64,000 nucleotides of DNA. Origin: Polytrichum commune (taxonomy: Eukaryota > Streptophyta > Polytrichopsida > Polytrichales > Polytrichaceae). Location: assembly GCA_950295325.1 (NCBI GenBank), contig OX485805.1, positions 42,370,758 through 42,434,757 on the forward strand, written 5' to 3'. Under the pieces are notes generated by a model. It was not told where the DNA came from. It worked only from the letters and a program-made list of their open reading frames with translations, and made no database searches. A program made the position numbers and the translations under genes. Positions 12,721-21,902 of the stretch are shown here, piece after piece; within the stretch, counting starts at the first letter, position 1, and each line of letters begins with the position of its first letter.

Positions 12721-13104
12721 AACATCAATTAGCAAAATAAACATAGCAAACTAATATGCTAAACAACCACCTCTTCAAGTGCCCCCCCTGGCAGATAAGG
12801 AGCCCCTCCAATCGGCTAGGAACAAATACACTCATCGGTAGAGGTGTTGAACATGATGAAGTTGTTGCTACATCTATACATATCCAATTGGATAGTGGTA
12901 ATCTAAGGAATTAAATTCATGATTGAGGAAGTAACCCAAGAACTGTAGGCTGGGTGCAATGTGAGCCCCATCCTTAATCGCCTTCAACATTTTATGTTGA
13001 ATTCTTTGATAACTCTCCCAATGTGATTTTCAATCCCATAAAACTTCCGACCAACTAGATAACAACTTCACCACTAAGACATGTGGCAAACATCCACAAA
13101 GTCC
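12721..13104. other. 3' flank of the gypsy coding region
   Basis: Should contain the 3' untranslated region, polypurine tract and perhaps the 3' LTR of the minus-strand gypsy element. A C-run at about 12,781–12,787 reads as a G-run on the minus strand and could be part of a polypurine tract. I find no long match to the region upstream of gag, so the element's LTRs are not identified. Confidence 0.35.
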
Positions 13105-13281
13105 CTAATCATGACCATTAACGGTCATGGAGTGGGAGGCTTTCCGACAACAAGGACAAACCCAATTGCCAGAAGGAAAAGTCAAAAGGGGAGGTGTCAA
13201 ACATGCCATGTGCCATCCACGTTGACAATGGTCGCACAATAACATCGTTGCAGCTCCTTTCTTCTCTCCACACACATAACA
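13105..13281 (-). CDS. PHD finger at the integrase C-terminus
   Basis: The last 58 codons of pol encode a full C4HC3 zinc finger: Cys pairs CYVC and CDHC, then WHMAC with the histidine, then CPCC. Spacing is C-x2-C-x11-C-x2-C-x4-H-x2-C-x14-C-x2-C, with the tryptophan two residues before the seventh ligand, as in canonical PHD fingers. PHD fingers in other proteins read the histone H3 tail, either methylated or unmodified at lysine 4. In this place it could guide integration to marked chromatin, much as chromodomains do in chromoviruses; that role is inference. The frame here is intact from 13,764 to the TAG at 13,105–13,107. Confidence 0.88.
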   Translation of the reverse strand, partial: CYVCGEKKGAATMLLCDHCQRGWHMACLTPPLLTFPSGNWVCPCCRKASHSMTVNGHD

Positions 13282-14432
13282 AGGCAGACCCTGTGGTACA
13301 ACCGCCAACTCGGGATGCACAGAGCCGTCGATGGGAAGGTAATATGGAGCACAATTTTTTGAATGCTCACGACATTCCCGTCCATCCTTGCCTTCAAGCA
13401 ATAATATACCACTTGCTAAGACATCTTTTACCCACAAAATTGTGCGCCCAGCCTTGACATCCAATGTCGTAGGCGCCTCCCGTTGCAAGTAAACATAACC
13501 CCCCTTGGAAAATCTACGAACCTGAGGTCGATAAGCTCCACTGCAGATCCGGGCATACCGTAATGTATCACGATGTTGAGCTATGTTTAAGTTTTCCATG
13601 GCCATAGGCATGGCCTTTTGAAAGAATTCTGCTCGGTCATGAAGACATTGAGCCCAAACATCTGGATCATCCAAGTCTACCACAGGAGCCAATTTCTCTT
13701 GCACAGAGCTAGGTGAAATTAGTTCCCGTCCATACAAGAGTTGGTAAGGACTATAGAATGCCAAAGATGTTTACTTGCTGAAACGGTAATCCATTGCTAT
13801 CCATGGTAACATCAAGTCCCAATCGCGATGGTTGCCATGAAACAACCCATACTTCCGCAAACCGCGCTTGACAATCTGAACAACTCGTTCAGCTAAGCCA
13901 TCTGCCTCAGGGTGATCTCTGGAAGTTGTTCGATGATCAATTAAAGCCTTAGTACACAAAGCCTCGAAAGATCCAAGAAATTATCTCCCTTGATCCGTCA
14001 ACACCTCTGCAGGTGCTCCAAACCGTGCCAAAACTCGATCAAGAAATGCCATAGCCGCCAATTCTAAGGAATTTTGGGGAAGAGCCACGAGTTCAATCCA
14101 CTTACTAAAATGCTCCACCATCACAAGTACATACTTTGCCCCACGTGAAGTGACAGTAAGCGGTCCGGCAAAATCCAAAGACCAACGATATCCCAAGCCC
14201 ATAATAGGTAAAGGCTGGAGTTGAGGTGATAAAGTATTAAAACTTGACCTGACCCGGTTACACACTTCACACCTAGAAACATAAGTGGCAACCTGTTGAT
14301 ACATCCCAGTCCACCAATATTGGTTGCGCAACATAGAGTGTGTCCTTCGCACTCCAAAATGTCCAAGCTCCTCGTGCACTTGCCGCACTAAAGAAGCTCT
14401 TTGATCTGGCCTTGGAACGATGCGCCTCGTTC
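13282..14432 (-). pseudogene. Integrase of the gypsy element
   Basis: Resumes the pol frame after the solo LTR. The zinc-binding HHCC domain is seen as HEELGHFGVRRTHSML followed by CEVCNRV. The catalytic core shows SLDFAGPLTV, EVLTDQG and, after a stop at 13,981–13,983, HPEADGLAER, giving the two aspartates and the glutamate of retroviral-type integrases. Another stop lies at 13,771–13,773 just before YSPYQLLYGRE, the end of the core. A C-terminal region with YVYLQREAP and VLLLEG-like strands corresponds to the DNA-binding part. It would insert the cDNA copy into host chromatin. The order after RNase H confirms a Ty3/gypsy and not a copia lineage. Confidence 0.9.
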
Positions 14433-14437
14433 CGTTT

Positions 14438-15416
14438 TGTCGCAACCCTTGCTAGCCCCCTTAACAATCTTGCCAATTTGCAATTCTATCAAAGGTTACG
14501 AGTCGCTAACCCTTCGCATACTGCCATGCTAATGGTTAGCTCCTCTCACCCCGGACCTTATAGTTCATAGGAGGGGAACCAACCCTCCTACTTTGCTTTA
14601 CTTCGGGATTCACCCCTTTAATTGGTAACCAATCCTTAGATGTGGACTTCCATCCATGGAAGTCCAATCTTATGTTGATCATCGCGTTGCCGAAGCAACA
14701 CTACAACAACCCGAACCATACTAGGCAACTATGGCCTCACATTAGGCCAATGCCAATGGAGGCCGTGCCGTTCGGCCTCGGGTGGGTGAGGCCACACCAC
14801 CTCACCCATATAAGCCTCTAGGACTCTACGCGGGACCCCTACCTCACCGTCAAGAGACCTCTTGTCTCTCTACCAAGAGTTGGGGCCAAGTGGACATTTT
14901 CCCTTAGCTGCTGGGCCTAGAAGCCCCTAGCAGCTTCAGACCATCATAACTTCCTTGTTTGATGTCTGATCTTAACAACCAACCACTCCATCTTCATCTA
15001 CGCTTCACGTAGATGCCGATGGACTCCTCACTTGCCCCATTTGGGCAAGTATTGACGAAGTTATGCCTGTTTGAACCTTGGCAGTCCCGGGAATCACTCC
15101 CAGGCACTGCTGTACCAGGGCGCTGTCCCGGGACAGCGCCCCACTCAAATGGCCATAACTCCTAGCTCACACCTCCGATTGAGGTGTTCTTGAGCATTCT
15201 AGAATCACCATGCCATGAGCTACGCATAGCTCATGGCCTTACCCTCATGCCTCCTAGTCTCCGTGGGTGGGAGGCGTTCCCAACGCCCGGGGCCCTCACC
15301 CACACTAGGATCACTTGGGCCCTCTCACCAATGGCGCCACAAGTCCCGGGTGTCACTCCGGGGTCCCCCTTGTGCCCATGGTGTTTCGGGCACTCCTTAT
15401 GGAGAGGTGCGCGACA
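14438..15416. mobile_element. Solo LTR nested in the gypsy pol gene
   Basis: A 979 bp insertion that begins TGTCGCAACCC and ends GTGCGCGACA, i.e. the TG...CA ends of an LTR with a TGTCGC/GCGACA inverted repeat. The 5 bp CGTTT is duplicated on both sides (14,433–14,437 and 15,417–15,421). Removing the insert plus one duplication rejoins the pol frame exactly between RNase H and integrase. The interior has no retroviral domain. It must come from a different LTR element, since it lies in the middle of this one's coding region. Orientation cannot be decided from the ends alone. Confidence 0.88.
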
Positions 15417-15421
15417 CGTTT

Positions 15422-17232
15422 GGCCACACACGAAATAACAAGCCGTTTGCCCAACGAAACCTTGTTATTCGATGGCTAACTCTATCTCGCTCCATAGCAG
15501 ATAGTTTAAGAGGAAATATCCCTTGTTGAAGTTTGTGCAAGACCGCCTGGTCTTCCCACACATCACTAACAACGACAGATTTATCAACCTCCTCATCTTG
15601 TTCTTCCATAAGGATCTCAGCAGCCAATCCCGACATTATTGTGAGATATGTGGCAGCATGCCAACCCGGCACTGCCTCACAATCACAATCTCCATGCCAC
15701 CTGGCTCCAGTTAAATCCTCATCTGAAGGACTTGGATTGCGAGACAATCCGTCTGCATCCAAGTTGGCAATTCCTGCTCGGTGAATAACTTCAAAGTCAT
15801 ATTCTTGAAGTAACAATGCCCACCTAGCAAGTTTCCCAGTGAGTTTATCTGATTCCATAAGCCATTTTAAAGGCTGATGATCAGTCACCAAAGTAAATTT
15901 TTGCCCATACAAATAAGGTCGAAAATGTGCAATGGCCCAAACGGCCGCCAAGGCCTCGCCTTCATAAGAAGAATAATTAGATTCAGCATTATTATTGCTT
16001 CTAGATGCATAAGCCACCACATATTCCTTTCTTTCTTCATCTTTCTGTGTCAATACCGCTCCCAACCCCACTGCACTCAAATCCGTGTGTAATTGAAAAG
16101 CTCTAGACACATCCGGGCGTTGAAGCACTGGAGCTGAACCGAGCCTCTGCTTCAATGTATCAAATGTCTGTTGTTGTTTCCGACTCCAAATCCATGGTTG
16201 GTCTTTCCCCGTGAGAATGGTGAGAGGTTTGGCAATCAAACTAAACTTTTTGACAAACCTTCTATAATAATTTGCCAATCCTAGAAATGCCTGAAGTCGT
16301 GGTACATCACTAGGTGCGGGAATTTTGTGCAAAGCATCCACCTTCGCCTGTTGCACACCAAGACCGCCAGGAACAATCATGTGGCCTAAATAGGGCAATT
16401 GATCATGGAAAAACTTACATTTGCCATGATGTAAACGGAGTCCCCACCGTTGTAGTCGTTCAAATACCGCTTGCAAATGTCTCGCATGATCCTGTGGACT
16501 ATTACTAAAGATGATAACATCATCAATGTAACATCTAGCAAACGGTAAACCAGCCAATAATTGGTCCATCACTCGTTGAAATTCAGCTGGTGCATTCTTA
16601 AGACCAAATGGCAAAAATTTCCAATGATAAAGTTGATCTTTGCCATCTTTATCAATTCCCCAAAATGCGGTCTTTATCCGATCACCCAACAACAAAGGTA
16701 ATTGATGATAACCAGACCTCAAATCCAGAGTGTTGAAGATTCTAGCAAATCCCAGTGCATCAAACAATTCCTTTGGCATCGGCATTGGATATCGATCCGA
16801 CTTGGTCTTGCGGTTGACTAGACGATAATCACCACACATCCGTTTTTCCGTCCAATTGCCAAAGATATCTTTCTTTGAAGGCATAACCGTGGCACAAGCA
16901 TACTCTCCATTGGAGAGTTCAATCAATTCCGCTGCCAATAATTCTTGACATCGAGTTTGAACACCCAACCTTTCAGATGTACTAAGTCTGTACGGCCGTC
17001 TGAAAATATGATGGTCGTCCTCGAGTTGAATACGAACAGGTTTACCTTTATATCCTTCAAGATCATGAAGACTAAAGGCAAAACAATTACGGTAAGAGCG
17101 AATAAATGCCCGTACCTTTCGTGCTTCGACACCAGTAAGTTTTGGACCCACTTCAATTGGCCAATTGTCAAACTCTGTGGTTTCCTTCTTCATAGAAGGA
17201 TTGCCACTTGGTGCCAGCATAACCTGTGATTG
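15422..17232 (-). pseudogene. Reverse transcriptase and RNase H
   Basis: Long open frame of about 600 codons. It follows the methyltransferase linker after a single in-frame TAG (17,233–17,235). RT motifs: NTLDLRSGYHQ (first catalytic aspartate, residues about 163–173), LPFGLKNAPAEFQ (200–214) and CYIDDVIIFS (230–239, catalytic YIDD). The RNase H domain follows: FQLHTDLSAVGLGAVL, YEGEALAAVWA and LVTDHQPLKWL carry the acidic residues. It would copy element RNA into DNA and remove the RNA strand. The RT core has no internal stop, so decay is modest. The frame is broken shortly after LLFRVW by the solo LTR at 14,438–15,416, with CGTTT duplicated on both sides; the reading frame resumes beyond it in the same phase. 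Confidence 0.93.
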
Positions 17233-17559
17233 CTAGTCCGTGGAGAGGGCAACACCTTTGCCCCCATCATCTATACTTGAATCCAAATGCGTATCCTCTC
17301 CACTACAATCAGTTTGTGTAGCTAAATAGCTACCCACATATGAAGTGTCACCAAGAAATAGAAGTGGAAATATTTTATGGGCCTCCAACTTCCCAAAATC
17401 TTGGGCCAAAGCTGAAAAAACACGTTGGGCTCGAAACTCTTCCGCAACCTGTTGTTTCAAAGAAGATAATCCCTCGGTGTCATTGACCTCCATGCGATCC
17501 TTGGATTGCGGCTCCATTGCCCCCTGACCATTGTTCTCTACCCTCAGAGGAAACAATTG

Positions 17560-18787
17560 GTTATCCATACGTTGTTGAGCAGCAAGACAAATTCCAATTA
17601 TCCACACAATGCTATTGAGATCCATAGCTTCTCCCAATAGGAAACGTCTCTGACCTTCCTGAAGCCCATGAGCAGCTGTAGTGCCTGTAGGAAAACCCAT
17701 GGCTCGTTCCCGCTTATTTGCCATAGGCTCATCATGAGTTTGGGATTTTGTATCCCAAACCATGTCTGGTCCACGAGATCGAAATGCAAAAGATTGTGGA
17801 TATGTCACAAAAGTAGGTAGTGCACCTCTCGGAATTCCCACTTTGTTAATTAATGCAAATGGCAAGGTGTCATCCTTGGTAACTGCCAAAGAAACACGAT
17901 GAGCATCTAAAATATCATCCACCTTGCGATTCATAAGGCGGGGAATGTGGGCGATCACCGCTGAAAGCACCTGAGGTAATACCAAATTGGTCCAAAGCCA
18001 ACGAGGCCGATGAGCAAAGGATCCCAAAGATGCAACATCCAGAAATGTTGGAGTAACCAAAATTTGGTTAATGTACTCACCATCCTTCACCACTTTGTGC
18101 CGTGTATCATCCAATAATGACACAGTTTCAAAAATGTACCCTGGCGGAGTTGATTGGTGGGTAAACCACCATTATGTCAATCACATCAAATCCGCGAACA
18201 AACTAGACCTAGGATCATCCAAACCCTGATCAGTTCCTGCCCGTGAATGGCCTTGACAAGGCCATCCTGCAATAATTAAATCCACGTGGCCCAATCTTCT
18301 CAAATCCTCATCACTAATCATAGTGACATCTTGAGGAAGTGACCACAACATCCAAGAATGGCAGAGGCTGACAATTGTGCGGGGTACCTCAACAACAATT
18401 GTTGAATGTGGTGTCGGACGGCTCTGTTGGCTGCATATCCATTATCCACATGAATATATCGCCTAACTGTAATCCCAGCCTCCAACACTGCCGCCAAACC
18501 TGTGCCAATGCCCCCAAAGATTTTTACAAGGACAATACCTTCAGGTGGTGGTTGCCAACGAATGGGTTGAGCAAAAGAAATTGAGGATGACGTTGGAGGT
18601 GTCTTTCCAAGCCCCAAATCTACTACAATGTGTCGACAATGGTCGGATAACTCCTTAGGAGTACGCCATGGTGGAGGTGGATCCTTGAAATGTCGAGCAG
18701 AAATTTGTAACGATGACAAAATTTGTTGCTCTGCTGCATGTGAGGCCAAACCCCCCACCCTTAAGCGTCCGTAGTCCGAGTAGCGGG
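17560..18787 (-). pseudogene. C5 cytosine DNA methyltransferase domain embedded in pol
   Basis: Predicted to transfer a methyl group from S-adenosylmethionine to cytosine C5 in DNA. Motif I, the cofactor-binding loop, is KIFGGIGTGLAA near 18,490–18,520. Motif II follows as YIHVDNGYAA. Motif IV, with the catalytic cysteine, is AGWPCQGHSRAG, the Cys codon being 18,256–18,258. Motif VI appears as IFETV where the family usually has ENV: the glutamate is kept but Asn is Thr. Motif VIII is AHRPRWLWTNL. Motifs IX–X are RERAMGFPTGTT and RRFLLGEAMDLN, ending near 17,570. All hallmark motifs are therefore present in order over about 320 codons. Damage in this copy: a frameshift near 18,340–18,360 between motifs II and IV, and stops at 18,181–18,183 (TGA) and 18,172–18,174 (TAA). 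Roughly 100 residues of linker precede the RT. No separate regulatory domain is seen. Confidence 0.9.
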
Positions 18788-18799
18788 TTTGGGCTCACA

Positions 18800-20764
18800 T
18801 TCCTCCGCGGTATTGGATTTGGACTTGGATGAGTCCATAGTGCAAGGTTCACCCTTCAAGTGGTCTTGGATTTAACTGGAATTTCACTTTTAACAACTCA
18901 ATGTACAATTTCAATACGTATGTGGAGAATGCACAAGTTAACTATGTTATTTTAACCTCCTTATGCTCGGGTGCTATTTTGTCTTTGTTTGCTTCTAACG
19001 TCCATCCGGCCGCTTTAGCTACACAAGCCCTTAAGGATATCCCTCTCCTAAATGGAGTCCGTGCCGTTGACTCTATACTACCACTTGAACTATCACTTGT
19101 GTATTCCGTATCGCTACTATAAGAGGTCTCACTTGGTGTCTCCATACCGTACATAAGCCTTTAAGTATTAAGAAATACTTATGTGACTTATGTCAATCTC
19201 TCCCTCGCACCTTTGGTCTTTGCTTCCTTTGTCTTGCCATCGCGAGAGTGCTCCACATTCTCCATTAATTTGTGCACGTGGTTTATTTTTAAAGAGAGGA
19301 TGCAAGTGTTAAAAAAAACACTATTCTCTATAGTCAATCTCAAATACATTTACTTGTGAAAGCCACCATAACACTAACTAGCATAATGTAACTAACTACT
19401 TGTCTATGAGCTAATTAGGTAGGCTATCTACTAAGCTCCTTCATGAACCCATCTCTTTACTTTCTAATTACATAAACCCAGCTCCTTCATAAACCCAGCT
19501 TCTTAGCTTCTAACTAAACAAACCCAGCTCCTTCATAAACCCAGCTCCTTCATAAACCCACAACTTTGTAGTTGTAATCCCCAACTACCTCACTAATTAT
19601 TCAAGCCCTTAACTAATCTTCCTACCTAATTTCCCTAATTCTACTAACAACCCCTTTCTAATCACACAATTCTTCTCTAATCCTAAAATCCTAAAATCCT
19701 AGAGAGGAGAGGGGGAGAGAGAATTTCCTAACTTCACTAAGACTAACTAATCCACACAAGTATATTTTTGCACTCATCACAACATCAAGTGCTCAACTCT
19801 TAAACATGGAACTTGCAACCACGTGTATTCAAAACATGAACTTTAAGTACCACAAATTGGAATCATGAATTAACTTTAAAATCCTTCACGTCAACACTAA
19901 TTCTACCAAGAGGTCAAGCCCTCTTCAAGGCTAACAAGCCTTGGCTCTCAAACTAAAAACTAAGCACACACATGTGCTCCAATATGGCTTCCCACACCCA
20001 CACTTATAACTCGTGGGGTGCCTTGGAGCACAAAGGAAAGAGAGGATGAGTGAGGGAAGAATGAGGGATTATATAGTAAGCTTGAGGGGGTGAGCACCCT
20101 CAAGGCTCACGATAAGCCCTTGAGATTTCCTCCTACTTAGTAGGCGCCAATCCTATCTTCTAAGCCTTCCTCCCTCAAATGATCAACAAGGATCCTAATT
20201 CGAACATTTAACTAGCCTTGGCTTTCTACCTACCACACTTTACCAAACTTGGGATGCTTCAACCCAAACTTAGCCTCCTTCGCTTTCCGCCGCCATAACT
20301 TTCTCCCCTTACTTTTCCAAATCGTCGCTCACCACTTAATTCAAACCACGATGCTTAACTCGTGATTTGATTGGTGCTTTGAGAATTTGCTTATCCTCCA
20401 CCTTGCATTCTTCCTTGGGCCTTCCCCATTAAGTGGCCATGATGAGGTGGTCCACTTGTGCGCTCCATGTGATCCTCCATTCATCCCAATTCGAATGCAC
20501 TTGCCTCTTGAGTCACTTTGGTTGTCTCCATCCATTTGTACTAGCCTACTCACTAACTACTCAATCCAAGTTCTCCTTACCTATCCTCATTCACTCAAAT
20601 CCTTCCGAAGGTAAAAACACAATAACAACTCACATCCTAGCCTCTTACAACATGGTACTTCTAAGACTAACATTTCACTCTTTTTATATTTTTGTGAAGT
20701 AACATGCTACTTCAAAGTGCATCAACTAACGTTTCAAGGGTCTAAGACTAAATGTGGGCACCCT
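18800..20764. mobile_element. Unclassified 1,965 bp insertion with 12 bp target duplication
   Basis: The 12 bp TTTGGGCTCACA stands at 18,788–18,799 and again at 20,765–20,776; deleting the insert and one copy restores the gypsy reading frame. The ends (TTCCTCCGCGG and GGGCACCCTT) are not inverted repeats of each other, there is no poly-A tail and no TG...CA pair at the junctions. A long duplication of 9–12 bp suits a Mutator-like element lacking terminal repeats, or a target-primed insertion that lost its tail. The interior has a tandem CCCAGCTCCTTCATAAA repeat near 19,450–19,560 and an acidic serine-rich minus frame (18,942–19,154), but no domain I recognise. Confidence 0.7.
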
Positions 20765-20771
20765 TTTGGGC

Positions 20772-21521
20772 TCACACTGCATTACAAGCGTAGTCCAATG
20801 TTTCCTCCAACAAAACTGGAGCACAAGGTAAATCCGCAACTGAACCGCTGCAACCAAACATTGCCTCCGCAACCATAGTCATAGAAGTAGCTGCAAATGC
20901 TACAGGAATAAATACCTTCATGCCATCTCCAGAAGACCATCCCGGTCTAATCCATGCCTCTTCAGTCCAATTATCCAAACCAAAGCCAAGTGGATAAAGA
21001 GCTTGCTGACCAACAAGTATATCATAGTTGGTAGCATTAATAACAACACACTTCATTGACAAATGGGTGTAGGTAGGTCCTGCCCCCACATTAAAAATCA
21101 AACGTAGAGGTGCCTTGGTGTAACCTGTTGCACGTTCAGTACCCCCTACTGAAGTCATAATTGTGAATGGACAATGATCTAAGTTTGTTGGCGTCAATCC
21201 AAGACTGTCAGCAAGTCCTTTGCCAATCATAACCGGTTGAGCACCGGAATCCATCATAACTCTCAGTGGTGTAGCACGAATAGTAGGCATATCCGCGCGT
21301 GAAACGACAAAGAAAGATTTGTCGTTCATCAGCCGTACAACTCCAGGTTGCAAATTATGCCGCTCGCGAGCAGGCCTTGCAGAAATATCTACAAGATATG
21401 CCGCTCCCGCTGCATAATGCGAAAATGACGTGTCCACTGCTGAAATTGTTGATGGAGGAATATCAGTGTGCTTATCAAAAGCAATGATCGCCGCATCCGC
21501 AAGGCTCGCTCGTAAATTGGC
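20772..21521 (-). pseudogene. Retrotransposon aspartic protease
   Basis: Continuation of the gag frame after an in-frame TAA at 21,522–21,524. The active-site motif is VMMDSGAQPVMIG: aspartate-serine-glycine-alanine preceded by hydrophobic residues, as in retropepsins. A later hydrophobic segment, YDILVGQQALYPLG, matches the second conserved loop of these proteases. The enzyme would release gag, methyltransferase, RT and integrase from the polyprotein. The frame stops at TGA (20,772–20,774), immediately at the site where a 1,965 bp element later inserted. The codons beyond the insertion (from 18,787 downward) continue in the same frame toward the methyltransferase, so the TGA is probably a mutated sense codon and not a natural end. 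Confidence 0.85.
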
Positions 21522-21902
21522 TTAGTCCTCCACCTCCTCAGCCACAGGTACGTCAACAACAGCTTGGGATACTTGAAGGGATGGCAAATCCGCCTTACCT
21601 TCTAACGTTTTCCCAGCTAAATGGAAAACTCCAGCAGGCTTGAAATCCGGAGCCATCAACTCCGAACCCGAGAAAATTGGCATATGGAGAATTTTATATG
21701 CCAATGCCTGCGTAACATCCTTCGAGATGGAATCCCCATCTCTCAAAGGTACAGGGTTTTTAGCCCCAACAACAGTGGTGTCTACCAATCCAAATGAGAG
21801 AGGTAAACGTCCTTGACCAACTTGATCCGCTGGTCCGGCATGGCGAGGATGTGACACCTCGTTGCTACCACCACTTGTAGAAGCCACCGCATTTGCCAAT
21901 GT

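Noticed and set aside
15184-15529. Several 60–98 codon frames on both strands inside the solo LTR
   Set aside because: The segment is LTR sequence bounded by a 5 bp duplication; no domain is present.
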